Shown piece after piece: positions 26,959 through 35,972 of a stretch of DNA of 48,991 bases; positions within the stretch are counted from its first letter, which is position 1; each line of letters starts with the position of its first letter. The notes under the pieces were generated by a model that was given only the letters and a program-made list of their open reading frames with translations, ran no database searches and was not told where the DNA came from. This DNA comes from an uncultured Burkholderiales bacterium (GTDB taxonomy: Bacteria > Pseudomonadota > Gammaproteobacteria > Burkholderiales > Burkholderiaceae_C), in contig CAIJIT010000185.1 in the NCBI GenBank assembly GCA_903820745.1, positions 1-48,991 on the forward strand, in the 5' to 3' direction. A program made the translations under genes and the position numbers.

Positions 26959-27930
26959 TCACGGCAGGTCGAACTGCGCGCCCGCTGCAAGCGGCTTGGC
27001 CTGCAAGAAAGCGCGGGCAGGCAGCCTTTTGCCACCGGAGCGCTGCAACTCGACCAGCCGCAAGGCCTGCTCACCACAAGCCACGACGATGCCGGTCTCA
27101 TCGACCGAAAGCAATTGGCCTGGCTTGCCGCTACCAGCGCAGACCTCAGCGCGCCAGCATTTGATCGACTCGCCCTCGAGCATCGCCAGCCCGCCGGGAA
27201 ACGGATCAAAGGCACGCAAGCGGCGCTCGATCTGCTGCGCATCCGCGCGCCAATCGATCTGCGCTTCGGCCTTTTCAACCTTGCTGGCATAGGTGATGCC
27301 AACAATTGGCTGCGCAATGCCTTGCAGCGGCGCGCGAGCCGAAGCCTGCAAGGCCTCGACAATCATCCGGCTACCCAGCAAGGCCAGCCGGTCATGCAAG
27401 CTGGCCTGGGTGTCATCCGGGGCAATCAGCAGGCTTTCGACCCGCAGCATCGCACCGGTATCCAGGCCTGCATCCATCTGCATGATGGTGATGCCGGTAC
27501 GGGCATCACCGGCCTCGATCGCGCGGTGGATTGGCGCCGCGCCACGCCAGCGTGGCAGCAGCGAGGCATGGATATTCAGGCCACCGAGCCTCGGCAGGTC
27601 GAGCGTCCACTGCGGCAGGATCAGGCCATAGGCGGCCACCACCAGCACATCAGGTCTGGCCCGTTGCAGGGCCAGTTGCGCCGCTTCGGCGTCGAGCGGA
27701 TATTTGCCGTCGAGCCGCAGGCTGCGCGGCTGCGCGACCGCGACGCTATGGTCGAGCGCGAACTGTTTGACCGGCGAGGCCTGCAGCTTCATGCCGCGGC
27801 CGGCGGGGCGATCGGGCTGGGTCAGCACCAACACGACCTCAAATCCGGCCGGCGGCAATGCCGCCAGTGCGGCAGCAGCAAATTCGGGCGTGCCGGCAAA
27901 AGCGACTCGCAATGTCCTGGCTTCAGTCAT
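26959..27930 (-). CDS. fmt: Methionyl-tRNA formyltransferase
   Basis: Formylates initiator Met-tRNA with 10-formyl-THF. The 323-residue protein has [56 protein letters not shown] and [16 protein letters not shown], the full formyltransferase core. The C-terminal OB-like domain follows from about residue 205. It starts two bases after the def stop; the two make the usual def-fmt pair. Confidence 0.96.
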   Translation of the reverse strand: MTEARTLRVAFAGTPEFAAAALAALPPAGFEVVLVLTQPDRPAGRGMKLQASPVKQFALDHSVAVAQPRSLRLDGKYPLDAEAAQLALQRARPDVLVVAAYGLILPQWTLDLPRLGGLNIHASLLPRWRGAAPIHRAIEAGDARTGITIMQMDAGLDTGAMLRVESLLIAPDDTQASLHDRLALLGSRMIVEALQASARAPLQGIAQPIVGITYASKVEKAEAQIDWRADAQQIERRLRAFDPFPGGLAMLEGESIKCWRAEVCAGSGKPGQLLSVDETGIVVACGEQALRLVELQRSGGKRLPARAFLQAKPLAAGAQFDLP

Positions 27931-27932
27931 GC

Positions 27933-28448
27933 CTATCTGCGCGGCTGTTCGTCACGGGTCTTCTTCAGCATCTTGGTCCTGATCCGTTCGCGTTTGAGCG
28001 GGCTCAGGTACTCGACGAAGACCTTGCCCATCAGGTGATCCATCTCATGCTGAATGCAGACCGCCAGCAGGCCATCGGCCTCGAGCTCGAACCACTCTCC
28101 ATCGCGGCCCTGCGCCCGCACCGTCACACGCGAGTGCCGCGGCACCTTGTCGTAGATCTGCGGGACCGACAGGCAACCTTCCTCGGCCTCGGTGAATTCG
28201 GCGCTGCTGGCGATCAACTCGGGGTTGATCAGCACATAGGGCTCGTCATGGTCATCCGAGGTGTCGATGACGACCACGCGTTCATGCACATCGACCTGGC
28301 TGGCAGCCAGGCCAACGCCTTCAGCCTCGTACATGGTTTCGAGCATGTCGTCTGCCAGGTCGCGGATGCGTTGATCGACCCGCAGCACCGGTTTGGCAAC
28401 CCGGTGCAGACGCGGATCCGGGTACCTCAAAATATTCAAAATCGCCAT
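27933..28448 (-). CDS. def: Peptide deformylase
   Basis: Metalloenzyme that removes the N-formyl group of new proteins. The 171-residue chain starts [15 protein letters not shown] and has [33 protein letters not shown] (metal Cys) and [18 protein letters not shown] (HExxH). The ATG at 28448 is favoured over an in-frame extension to 28631. def is divergent from the damaged dprA at 28.6-29.2 kb, the usual neighbour in this group. Confidence 0.96.
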   Translation of the reverse strand: MAILNILRYPDPRLHRVAKPVLRVDQRIRDLADDMLETMYEAEGVGLAASQVDVHERVVVIDTSDDHDEPYVLINPELIASSAEFTEAEEGCLSVPQIYDKVPRHSRVTVRAQGRDGEWFELEADGLLAVCIQHEMDHLMGKVFVEYLSPLKRERIRTKMLKKTRDEQPRR

Positions 28449-28655
28449 TGCGTTTGCGTTCAAGACCCGGCAAAAGGCTGGATAGCCAATGCCTGCGGGG
28501 CCCATGTTTGATTGATTGCGACGGCTTCCCTTCGAGCGCAGAATCGTCGCGGCTTCGGGGGATTTTCGCCGAATTGACGCTAGCCCGCAGAAGCGGCATG
28601 AAACTGCCCTGCCAGCAAGCCGTGCCACCAAGCCCAGCGGCAGCAGGAGCGCCAG

Positions 28656-29231
28656 ATGCCCATGGACTCAACGCCAGATCGAAGGCTCGCCAAGCAACGC
28701 CATTCCGGCCCTTGGCTGTTTTGCATATTGCTCGCGAGCCTCGCCAACTCTTTGCCAGCCGCCGGGCCGCAAGCCGACGCCGACGTTCTCGTCAAGTTGT
28801 CACCTCAGGTACGCACGGCAGCGCTTGACAAAGCCCGCATTACGGCACTTTCAGTCCATCTGATCACCGCCCGCCTGGCCAGCGAGGCTGGCCGTGAAGT
28901 TTTCGCCATCCCCGGCAATATTCACTCGCCATTGCGCCATGGCTGCCATGCCTTGATTCGCCAGGGTGCCAAGCTGGTGGAGAACCCGACCGATGTGCTC
29001 GAAGAATTGAGCCTTTTCAGCCCCGCAATCGTCGAGGCTACAGCCGCCCCGGTCTGCACCCGTGAACAGCAAAGATTGCTGGACTTGATGGGCTTCGATC
29101 CGATGACCCTGGATGAGTTGCTCGCGCGTGGTGGCTGGCCGGCCGCCTTGCTCAGCGCCCATCTGCTGGAACTGGCCGGCGCTGTGGTGCGCCTGCCGGG
29201 CCAGTATTTTGAGCGCCGGGCCGCCGTTTGA
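28656..29231 (+). pseudogene. dprA: dprA remnant: only the C-terminal third
   Basis: DprA loads RecA on incoming single-stranded DNA during natural transformation and is usually 350-400 residues. Homology begins only near 28860 with LITARLASEAGREVFAIPGN, the end of the Rossmann domain. It then runs through HSPLRHGCHALIRQGAKLVE and the winged-helix tail to a stop at 29231, about 123 residues. The upstream part of the same frame (28656-28859) resembles no DprA segment, and none of the three plus-strand frames of 28449-28860 shows the GSRxPTxxG or GLAxGID motifs. The 5' two-thirds appears replaced. Context def / dprA / smg is intact. It is most likely non-functional. Confidence 0.8.
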
Positions 29232-29294
29232 ATCGACCTGTTCTGACAAGCTCCGCAAGGCTGTCCGTCAAAGCGGCTGGGTTATAGTCAACTG

Positions 29295-29747
29295 ATGTTT
29301 GATGTGCTCGTGTATCTCTACGAAACCTATTGGCGGCCTGACGCCTGCCCCGACCATGCCCATCTGGCGCGCAAATTGTCGGCTGTGGGATTCGAGCGCG
29401 ATGAAATCCAGGATGCCCTGTCCTGGCTTGACGGCCTGGCCAGTTCGGCTGAGTCGCATCAAGGCCAGCAAGGTACGCTGAGTATGCGCGTCTACTCGAT
29501 CGACGAGCTCGATCATATGGGTGAGCCGTCGCTTGGCTTCATCAGCTTTCTTGAGTCCGCCGGGGTCTTGCCGCCGCCAATGCGCGAGATGGTGATCGAC
29601 CGCGCAATGGCCATTGATGGCGCACCGATGGATCTGGAAGACTTGAAAATCATCGTCTTGATGGTCTTTTGGAGCCTGGGCGAAGAGCCCGATGCGTTGA
29701 TCCTCGACGAGCTGTTCGTGGCCCCAGAGGACAGGCTGATTCACTAG
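29295..29747 (+). CDS. smg: Smg family protein (DUF494)
   Basis: Protein of 150 residues in the Smg/DUF494 family, whose role is unknown; it lies by tradition between dprA and topA. Conserved ends: MFDVLVYLYETYWRPDACPD, and DLEDLKIIVLMVFWSLGEEPD near the C-terminus. Here topA does not follow; the convergent DUF1631 gene takes its place. Both genes end within the palindrome CTAG at 29744-29747, each with a TAG stop. Confidence 0.92.
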   Translation: MFDVLVYLYETYWRPDACPDHAHLARKLSAVGFERDEIQDALSWLDGLASSAESHQGQQGTLSMRVYSIDELDHMGEPSLGFISFLESAGVLPPPMREMVIDRAMAIDGAPMDLEDLKIIVLMVFWSLGEEPDALILDELFVAPEDRLIH

Positions 29748-31909
29748 TCGAGCAAACGGCCCGGGTCAGCTTCAAGCTTCCTCAGGGCATTGCGCGTCGC
29801 CCGCACCGTCAAAGTCTCCTCCTGTTCGGGCAGCAGCAGACCAGCTTGCAGGAAGGCAGCGATGCTGCCGCGCGAAAACAGAACATTGCGGCCTTGAGGG
29901 GTCACGAACAAAGCCAATCGCTGCCTCTGCCCGCGCCACGCGAGTTGCACCGGCTCGCTGCTGCCGCGGTATTCCAGCCCATGCCAACTGCCCAGTTGCA
30001 ACTCACCCGCCCAGGCCAGCATCGCGGGGGCAGCCGCCTCGCCGCTTTCAGCCACTACCTCGAATCCCGCGGCCTCATAAGCTGACAGATCGGGAGCAAC
30101 GACAGCGATGGCGTCTGCTCCAGATCCGGGCTGCGACAGTTCCAGCGTTTCAAGGCGCGTGAGTAAATCAGCCAGCCTCATTGACGGCATGGCAGCGGTC
30201 CGGGCAGTGAAAGCCGCGGCCAATGCCTTGTTGATCGATTGCAGCTGTTCTTCCTGTCGCTCGTCGCTGATGCCAGCCAGCTTCATGCCGGCACGCAAGG
30301 TCTTCAGCAGCGCCGGCAAACGGCTCAACACCTCGGCGCGATCCTGCGGCGTGAGCTTGGCGCTGACCGACCAGATCAGATCGGCAGCGGCTCGCTGCAT
30401 CTGCAGCATCGTTGCAGAGTCGTTGCGAACGGCGGCAACGGCCAGCACTTCGGCCCAGACCTGGAACAAGAAGTCACGCATGCCTGCCGGTACCGGCATC
30501 TGATCGAGCATCCGGCGCAACATGATCATCGATTGAATCGTCAGCGCCTCGCGCTGCTCGACCTGCTGCGCCAGCGACACGCCATGGCGCGAAGCCGGGT
30601 TATCGAACTCGAAATAGCGGCCGAGAAATGTCTCGAACTCGCTCAGCACCATTTGGAAGACACGCCGGCCAGTATCGGGATAGGCCTCGACCACCTGAAC
30701 CACGCGCTTGATTTCGCCAGCCACGGCATCGCTGACGAAGTTCGATGCGAGATGAAAGCTCATCACGCAAGCGCCCATGCGGTCGATCAGGCTGCGCGCC
30801 GGATGGTCAACCGAAGCAAAGAAATCAGGCTCGCTGAGCGCCACCCGCAAGGTCGGCATCTGCAAGCGCGACAACCACAAACGCAACGCGGCCGGGATGC
30901 GCTCTTCGGCCAGGATGCTCTGGAACATCATCGCGACAATCTCGACCGCTGCGCGCTCTGCAGGGGTGTCGGCAGCGCTTTTGAGCAATCTCCTGGAGGA
31001 CTGGCTGCGCGTCTTCAGTTCCAGCAGCTGTTGCGCCACCGGCATGTCCTGCAAGCGCACCTCGATGACCGTCTCGCGCCAGGCCATATCCTGCTCATGC
31101 TGGATCGCCGCCGCCAGGCGCGGGGACGCAGGCCGAGTATCCGCATACCCCTGCAAGGTCATCGCATCGAAGTCCGGTACCTGCCGGCTGATCGCCTGCT
31201 GCAGCCGATGCAAGAGCTGTGCGCCATGGTTGGCAAGCTTTCGCGCGCTTGCGCCCTGGATCTGGCCGGCTTGCGGCACGCGCCGCACGAATGGACGCAA
31301 ATCAAGCTCGGACTGCTGCGCAAGCAGCCAGATATTCATTTCCCGGTAGGCCAAACACAGCAGCAGGGCCAGCTTGTCATGCAGCAAGGCTTGCAATACC
31401 TGCCAGGCTGAGGCGTCGAGGCCGCTGCGGGTCCAGGCCTCGAGCAACAATCCGGCAAGCACTCGCGCCTGCAGCAGGTCTTGCGGCGCCAGACCTGCCC
31501 TTGACTCCAGCAACTGCATGCGGCTGCGTAACAGACTGAACTCCCAGTCGGCGCCATCAGTCATGGCCTCGACAAGTTGCGTCTTGGCGATCGCGCGATC
31601 AATGCGCGCAGGTTCGAGCAGAGCCAACTCGCTCGAGCTGGTCGGCGGCTGGTCCTCGACACTGTCAGCGGACAATTCGAGCAGCCGCAGGCTGTTGATG
31701 CAAGCGGCGATCCAGTCCGGCCCGCAACGCATCCAGGCCTGCACCGCGTTGCGGCGCTCCACCATCACCGGGTATGGCGCCGGCTGCAGCAACATCTCGG
31801 CTGCAGCATCGCTGAGCAGGTCATCGAGCCCTTCGATACCATGCACCAGCGCATCGATGTAGAGGCTCCTTACCCTGGCGGCCAAGACCTGTTCGCCGGC
31901 TGCGGTCAT
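29744..31909 (-). CDS. DUF1631 family protein
   Basis: Large protein, about 721 residues from ATG 31909 (an in-frame GTG is at 31930). Sequence is helical and leucine-rich. It has the DUF1631-type stretches LRVALSEPDFFASVDHPARSLIDRMG and VEAYPDTGRRVFQMVLSEFETFL. The N-terminal part (residues 1-270) and a basic C-terminal segment near WRGQRQRLALFV complete it. Function unknown in the literature known to me. Members are common in beta- and gammaproteobacteria. It is separated from secF by 30 bases and may share its transcript. Confidence 0.82.
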   Translation of the reverse strand: MTAAGEQVLAARVRSLYIDALVHGIEGLDDLLSDAAAEMLLQPAPYPVMVERRNAVQAWMRCGPDWIAACINSLRLLELSADSVEDQPPTSSSELALLEPARIDRAIAKTQLVEAMTDGADWEFSLLRSRMQLLESRAGLAPQDLLQARVLAGLLLEAWTRSGLDASAWQVLQALLHDKLALLLCLAYREMNIWLLAQQSELDLRPFVRRVPQAGQIQGASARKLANHGAQLLHRLQQAISRQVPDFDAMTLQGYADTRPASPRLAAAIQHEQDMAWRETVIEVRLQDMPVAQQLLELKTRSQSSRRLLKSAADTPAERAAVEIVAMMFQSILAEERIPAALRLWLSRLQMPTLRVALSEPDFFASVDHPARSLIDRMGACVMSFHLASNFVSDAVAGEIKRVVQVVEAYPDTGRRVFQMVLSEFETFLGRYFEFDNPASRHGVSLAQQVEQREALTIQSMIMLRRMLDQMPVPAGMRDFLFQVWAEVLAVAAVRNDSATMLQMQRAAADLIWSVSAKLTPQDRAEVLSRLPALLKTLRAGMKLAGISDERQEEQLQSINKALAAAFTARTAAMPSMRLADLLTRLETLELSQPGSGADAIAVVAPDLSAYEAAGFEVVAESGEAAAPAMLAWAGELQLGSWHGLEYRGSSEPVQLAWRGQRQRLALFVTPQGRNVLFSRGSIAAFLQAGLLLPEQEETLTVRATRNALRKLEADPGRLLD

Positions 31910-31939
31910 GGTCGCAGGGCCTCGAATCACTGCCGCCGC

Positions 31940-32974
31940 TTAGACCAGGGCGCCTGAGTTCGGATCGTCCGGATCTTCCTTGTTGACCGGTGCCCTCACC
32001 AAGTCTTCACGCTTGACGCCCAGCCACATGGCAATCGCTGCGGCAACGAACACCGAGGAGTAAATGCCGAAACAGATGCCGATGGTCAAGGCAATCGCGA
32101 AGTAATGCAGCGTCGGTCCGCCGAAAATCAGCATCGACAGCACCATCAACTGGGTACAGCCATGGGTGATGATGGTCCGGCTCATCGTGCTGGTGATCGC
32201 ATGGTCGATGATTTCATGGGTATTGAGCTTGCGGAACTTGCGGAATGCCTCGCGCACCCGGTCAAAAATCACCACCGACTCATTCACCGAATAGCCCAGC
32301 ACCGCCAGCACCGCCGCCAGCACCGAGAGCGAGAACTCCCACTGGAAGAAGGCAAAGAAGCCCAGAATGATGACCACATCATGTAGATTGGCGATGATGC
32401 CGGCGACAGCGAATTTCCATTCGAAACGGAACGCCAGGTAGATCATGATGCCGATCACGGTCGCCAGCAAAGCCTTGGCCGCATCCTGCGCCAGTTCCTC
32501 TCCAACGGCCGGGCCGACCACTTCGCTGCGCGAGAGTTTGACCGGCTCGACGCCGGCTTGGGTCAGGCAGACCTGCTTGCTGATCGCCTCGCCCTTCTCG
32601 CTGATGCTCTGCCGCTGGCTGATCTGGCCGGCCTCTGCACTGCACAGCGCGGTGAAAACCAGCCCGACCTGCTCGGTCTGCTTGATCTTGCCACTCAAGG
32701 GCAGGCGGATCATGACGTCGCGCGAGCTGCCGAAGTTTTGCACCTGGAGTTCGCCGAAGCCGAGCTTCTCGACCACCAAGCGGGTCTTCTCGATCTCTGC
32801 GGCTCGTGAGTATTCGACCCCGATCACCGTGCCGCCGGTGAACTCGATCGAGAAATGCAAGCCCCTCGTGATCAGGAAAAAGACCGCTGCGGCAAAGGTC
32901 AAAAAGGAGATGACATTGAACACCAGCGCATGTTTCATCACCGGCAAATCACGCTTGATTCGGAACAGTTCCAT
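31940..32974 (-). CDS. secF: Protein translocase subunit SecF
   Basis: RND-type accessory of the Sec translocon, inner membrane. The 344-residue protein has the N-terminal segment FRIKRDLPVMKHALVFNVIS. It then has HFSIEFTGGTVIGVEY, VVGPAVGEELAQDA and VLGYSVNESVVIFDRVRE, the conserved SecF core. The C-terminal membrane segments end in FVAAAIAMWLGVKRE. It follows secD by 14 bases. Confidence 0.97.
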   Translation of the reverse strand: MELFRIKRDLPVMKHALVFNVISFLTFAAAVFFLITRGLHFSIEFTGGTVIGVEYSRAAEIEKTRLVVEKLGFGELQVQNFGSSRDVMIRLPLSGKIKQTEQVGLVFTALCSAEAGQISQRQSISEKGEAISKQVCLTQAGVEPVKLSRSEVVGPAVGEELAQDAAKALLATVIGIMIYLAFRFEWKFAVAGIIANLHDVVIILGFFAFFQWEFSLSVLAAVLAVLGYSVNESVVIFDRVREAFRKFRKLNTHEIIDHAITSTMSRTIITHGCTQLMVLSMLIFGGPTLHYFAIALTIGICFGIYSSVFVAAAIAMWLGVKREDLVRAPVNKEDPDDPNSGALV

Positions 32975-32988
32975 GATTTATTCCTCGA

Positions 32989-34869
32989 TCAAGCCTTGGC
33001 CACGGGCTGGTCGGCCGCAGGCGCTGGTTTCCAGATCTGCCCGATGGACAGCGACTTCAACTTTTTCTGGTGCCCGTACCAGAGGTTGACCAAGGCACGC
33101 GAGAACACCACTGACGAGAACATCGAAGTCAGGATGCCCAGGCAATGCACGATGGCAAAACCCTTCACCGGCCCGGAACCGAATGTCAGCAGCGAAATGC
33201 CGGCGATCAAGGTGGTCACATTGGAGTCGAAAATCGTTGCAAAAGCCCGCTCATAACCCATCGTGATCGCCGCCTGTGGTGCTGCGCCGCCGCGCAATTC
33301 CTCGCGGATGCGTTCATTGATCAGCACATTCGAGTCAATCGCCATGCCCAGCACCAGCGCGATCGCCGCGATACCCGGCAGCGACAGCGTCGCCTGCAGC
33401 ATCGAGAGAACGGCCAACAGCAGCAACAAATTGAAGCCCAGGGCCAGCGACGAAATCACGCCGAAGAGGACGTAATAAATGCACATGAAAACAGCCACCG
33501 CAGCAAAACCCCAAACGACGCTGGCGATGCCTTTTTCGATGTTCTCGCGCCCCAGGCTGGGACCGATGGTTTTTTCTTCGATGATTTCCATGGGTGCGGC
33601 GAGCGAGCCGGCGCGCAGCAGCAAGGCCGTGTCACTGGCTTCCTGGGTCGTCATCGAGCCTGAGATCTGGAATTTGTTGCCGAGTTCACCGCGTATCGAC
33701 GGCGCTGTCACCACCTCGCCCTTGCCCTTTTCGAACAGGATGATGGCCATGCGCTTGCCGATGTTTTCGCGCGACACGTCCTTCATGATCCGGGCGCCCT
33801 TGGCGTCAACGGTCAGATGCACCGCCGCCTGCTGATGATCATCGAAACCGGGCTGGGCATCATTGAGGTTTTCGCCGGTCAGGACGACCGCACGCTTGAC
33901 GATGATCGGGCCGAAACCACGATCGATGAAACGCTCGGTGCCGAATGGCACTGGACCGCTGCCAGCCAATGCGGCCTGTGCCTCGGCACTGTCGTCGACC
34001 ATGCGCAACTCCAGCGTGGCAGTGCGGCCGATGATGTCCTTGGCCTTGGCTGTGTCCTGCACGCCGGGAAGCTGAACCACCACACGGTCCAGGCCCTGCT
34101 GCTGGATCACCGGCTCTGACACGCCGAGCTCGTTGACCCGGTTGTGCAAGGTGGTGATGTTCTGTTTCAGCGCGGCGTCCTGCACCGCCACCATCGCCTG
34201 TGGCTTGAGCGTGCCGGTCAGGCGCAGCTCAAGCCCTTCGGTCGAAGGCGTCCATTGCACATCAGCCAGTTGCGTCTTCAACAGCAGGTCGGCCTGACTG
34301 CGCGTCGCTTCGTCGCGGAAGGCGATCACCAGGCTGTTGCCATCGCGCCGGATGCCTGCATGGCGGATATTCTTGTCGCGCAACATGGTGCGCACATCGC
34401 CGGTGAGTGACTCGGCTTTTTTGGTCAGCGCAGACTTCATGTCCACCTGCATCAGGAAATGCACACCGCCGCGCAGATCCAGGCCCAGGTACATCGGAAA
34501 TGCGTGCAGATTGGAGAGCCAGCGCGGCGAGCGCGACACCAGGTTCAGCGCGACGATATAAACAGGGTCGGCCGGATCAGGATTGAGCGCTCGGGAAATA
34601 GCGTCCTTGGCTTTGAGCTGAGTGTCGATTTCGACAAAGCGGGCCTTGATCGAATTACCCTCCAACTGCACGAAATCAGGACTGATCTGCGCATCGCTGA
34701 GCGCTTTCTCTACCCGTGCCGTCAGATTGGCATCAACCTTGACGGTGACCTTGGCGCTGGACACCTGCACGGCCGGCGCCTGGCCGAAGAAGTTCGGCAG
34801 CGTGTAGACGATGCCGGTGATCAATGCGATCACCAGGATCGCGTATTTCCACAGCGGATAACGATTCAT
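32989..34869 (-). CDS. secD: Protein translocase subunit SecD
   Basis: Partner of SecF that uses the proton gradient to help protein export. The 626-residue protein has one N-terminal membrane segment (PLWKYAILVIALITGIVYTL), then LGLDLRGGVHFLMQVD and a large periplasmic domain. It also has GMAIDSNVLINERIREEL and a C-terminal membrane bundle to VFSRALVNLWYG. A normal length for the family. yajC lies 107 bases upstream, secF 14 bases downstream. Confidence 0.97.
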   Translation of the reverse strand: MNRYPLWKYAILVIALITGIVYTLPNFFGQAPAVQVSSAKVTVKVDANLTARVEKALSDAQISPDFVQLEGNSIKARFVEIDTQLKAKDAISRALNPDPADPVYIVALNLVSRSPRWLSNLHAFPMYLGLDLRGGVHFLMQVDMKSALTKKAESLTGDVRTMLRDKNIRHAGIRRDGNSLVIAFRDEATRSQADLLLKTQLADVQWTPSTEGLELRLTGTLKPQAMVAVQDAALKQNITTLHNRVNELGVSEPVIQQQGLDRVVVQLPGVQDTAKAKDIIGRTATLELRMVDDSAEAQAALAGSGPVPFGTERFIDRGFGPIIVKRAVVLTGENLNDAQPGFDDHQQAAVHLTVDAKGARIMKDVSRENIGKRMAIILFEKGKGEVVTAPSIRGELGNKFQISGSMTTQEASDTALLLRAGSLAAPMEIIEEKTIGPSLGRENIEKGIASVVWGFAAVAVFMCIYYVLFGVISSLALGFNLLLLLAVLSMLQATLSLPGIAAIALVLGMAIDSNVLINERIREELRGGAAPQAAITMGYERAFATIFDSNVTTLIAGISLLTFGSGPVKGFAIVHCLGILTSMFSSVVFSRALVNLWYGHQKKLKSLSIGQIWKPAPAADQPVAKA

Positions 34870-34976
34870 TGGGGCTTCCTCTCAAGCCAGGCGGCCAAGG
34901 CAAAATTGCGAGGCGCCCATGCTTGCTTAAACGGCTGGCTGCCGCTGCTGCGACAAGCCGGTGATCGGCTCAGAAT

Positions 34977-35306
34977 TTACTTGACCGTGCCTTTGGGCAG
35001 GACCTGCACGACGGCTGAACGCTGTATCTGGACTTCGACGCCAGTGGCGATTTCGAGCGTGAGATAGCTTTCGCCCATCTTGGTGATCCGACCCAGCAGG
35101 CCACCACCGGTGACAACTTCGTCACCCTTGGCGATCGCTTCGAGCATCGCCTTGACTTCCTTCTGGCGCTTCATCTGCGGCCGGATCATCACGAAGTAGA
35201 GCACCACGAACATCAGCACCAGCGGCAACATCTGACCAAACTGGCCGAACATCGATTCGGCGCCGGCGCCGGCCAGGCCATCAGCAAAAGCGTTGGAAAT
35301 AAACAC
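34977..35306 (-). CDS. yajC: Preprotein translocase subunit YajC
   Basis: Small inner-membrane subunit of the SecDF-YajC complex. The 109-residue protein starts with GTG (VFISNAFADGLAG), with AAGGGA six bases ahead, and has one membrane segment PLVLMFVVLYFVMIRPQMKR. The conserved KGDEVVTGGGLLGRI follows. An upstream in-frame start to 35447 is much less likely, since the family begins with the MFISNAFA-like stretch. No tgt or queA precedes it, which is unusual for this operon. Confidence 0.95.
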   Translation of the reverse strand: MFISNAFADGLAGAGAESMFGQFGQMLPLVLMFVVLYFVMIRPQMKRQKEVKAMLEAIAKGDEVVTGGGLLGRITKMGESYLTLEIATGVEVQIQRSAVVQVLPKGTVK

Positions 35307-35488
35307 GTCGTATCCCTTTGGAATGAGTTTGCCTGCGCATGGTGTTGCAGACGAATTAGCGCCAGATTGTAAACGGCAGGGCTCAAGGCGCGAGGGCCAA
35401 GCCCATTGGGCCCGCATCGAGCGCAGGCCAGCGATGTCCAAAGTCACGCCAGGCAGGGGAATTGGCGCCTCCGATCACACCGAAACCG

Positions 35489-35860
35489 TCACTCCTGGGG
35501 TCGGGTCAACAATTCGGCCCACTCTTCATCGCTGAACAAACGAGAACGGGTGTGGAATGCTTTGCCCTCGGAGCCCTCGAGCGAGAAAGTCCCGCCGGCA
35601 CCGTCGATCACATCGATGATCAGCTGGGTGTGTTTCCAGTATTCATATTGCGAAACACTGATGTAAAAGTCGCAAGCGCCAATCTGGCCGAGATGCTTGT
35701 CGCCGGCGCCGATGGTCAGGTCGCCCTGCAGATAACAATTGGCTGCGCTGTTGTCGCAGCAGCCACCGGACTGGTGGAAAAACAAGTTGTCACCGTACTT
35801 CTGCTTGAGCAATTCGATCAAGTCAAGCGCGGCAGGCGTGGCGATGACCAGGTCAACCAT
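35489..35860 (-). CDS. DUF779 family protein, aldehyde dehydrogenase partner
   Basis: Protein of 123 residues in DUF779. The conserved cysteine motif HQSGGCCDNSAANCY sits near residue 45, and QYEYWKHTQLIIDVIDGAGGTFSLEG lies near the C-terminus. Members are often found next to NAD-dependent aldehyde dehydrogenases, as here. Function is unproven; the Cys-Cys pair suggests metal or cofactor binding, which is inference. The in-frame start at 35896 is less likely. Confidence 0.85.
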   Translation of the reverse strand: MVDLVIATPAALDLIELLKQKYGDNLFFHQSGGCCDNSAANCYLQGDLTIGAGDKHLGQIGACDFYISVSQYEYWKHTQLIIDVIDGAGGTFSLEGSEGKAFHTRSRLFSDEEWAELLTRPQE

Positions 35861-35883
35861 GAAAGATTCCTCACATTGATGCT

Positions 35884-35926
35884 GCAAAGCGAGCATCCAA
35901 GGCTTTCACCTTCGATGCTCGCTTGC
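35884..35926 (-). terminator. Hairpin between the aldehyde dehydrogenase and DUF779
   Basis: AGCGAGCATC (35888-35897) pairs with GATGCTCGCT (35914-35923). A further TTGC/GCAA outer helix has one bulged A, and an inner AAGG/CCTT helix is also possible. It lies in the 112-base gap between two genes on the same strand, with no T-run. It could limit expression of DUF779 relative to the dehydrogenase. Confidence 0.5.
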
Positions 35927-35972
35927 CTGCGCTTCTCAAGCCGGATTCGAGGGCCTTAACCCTCAAGTCGAC

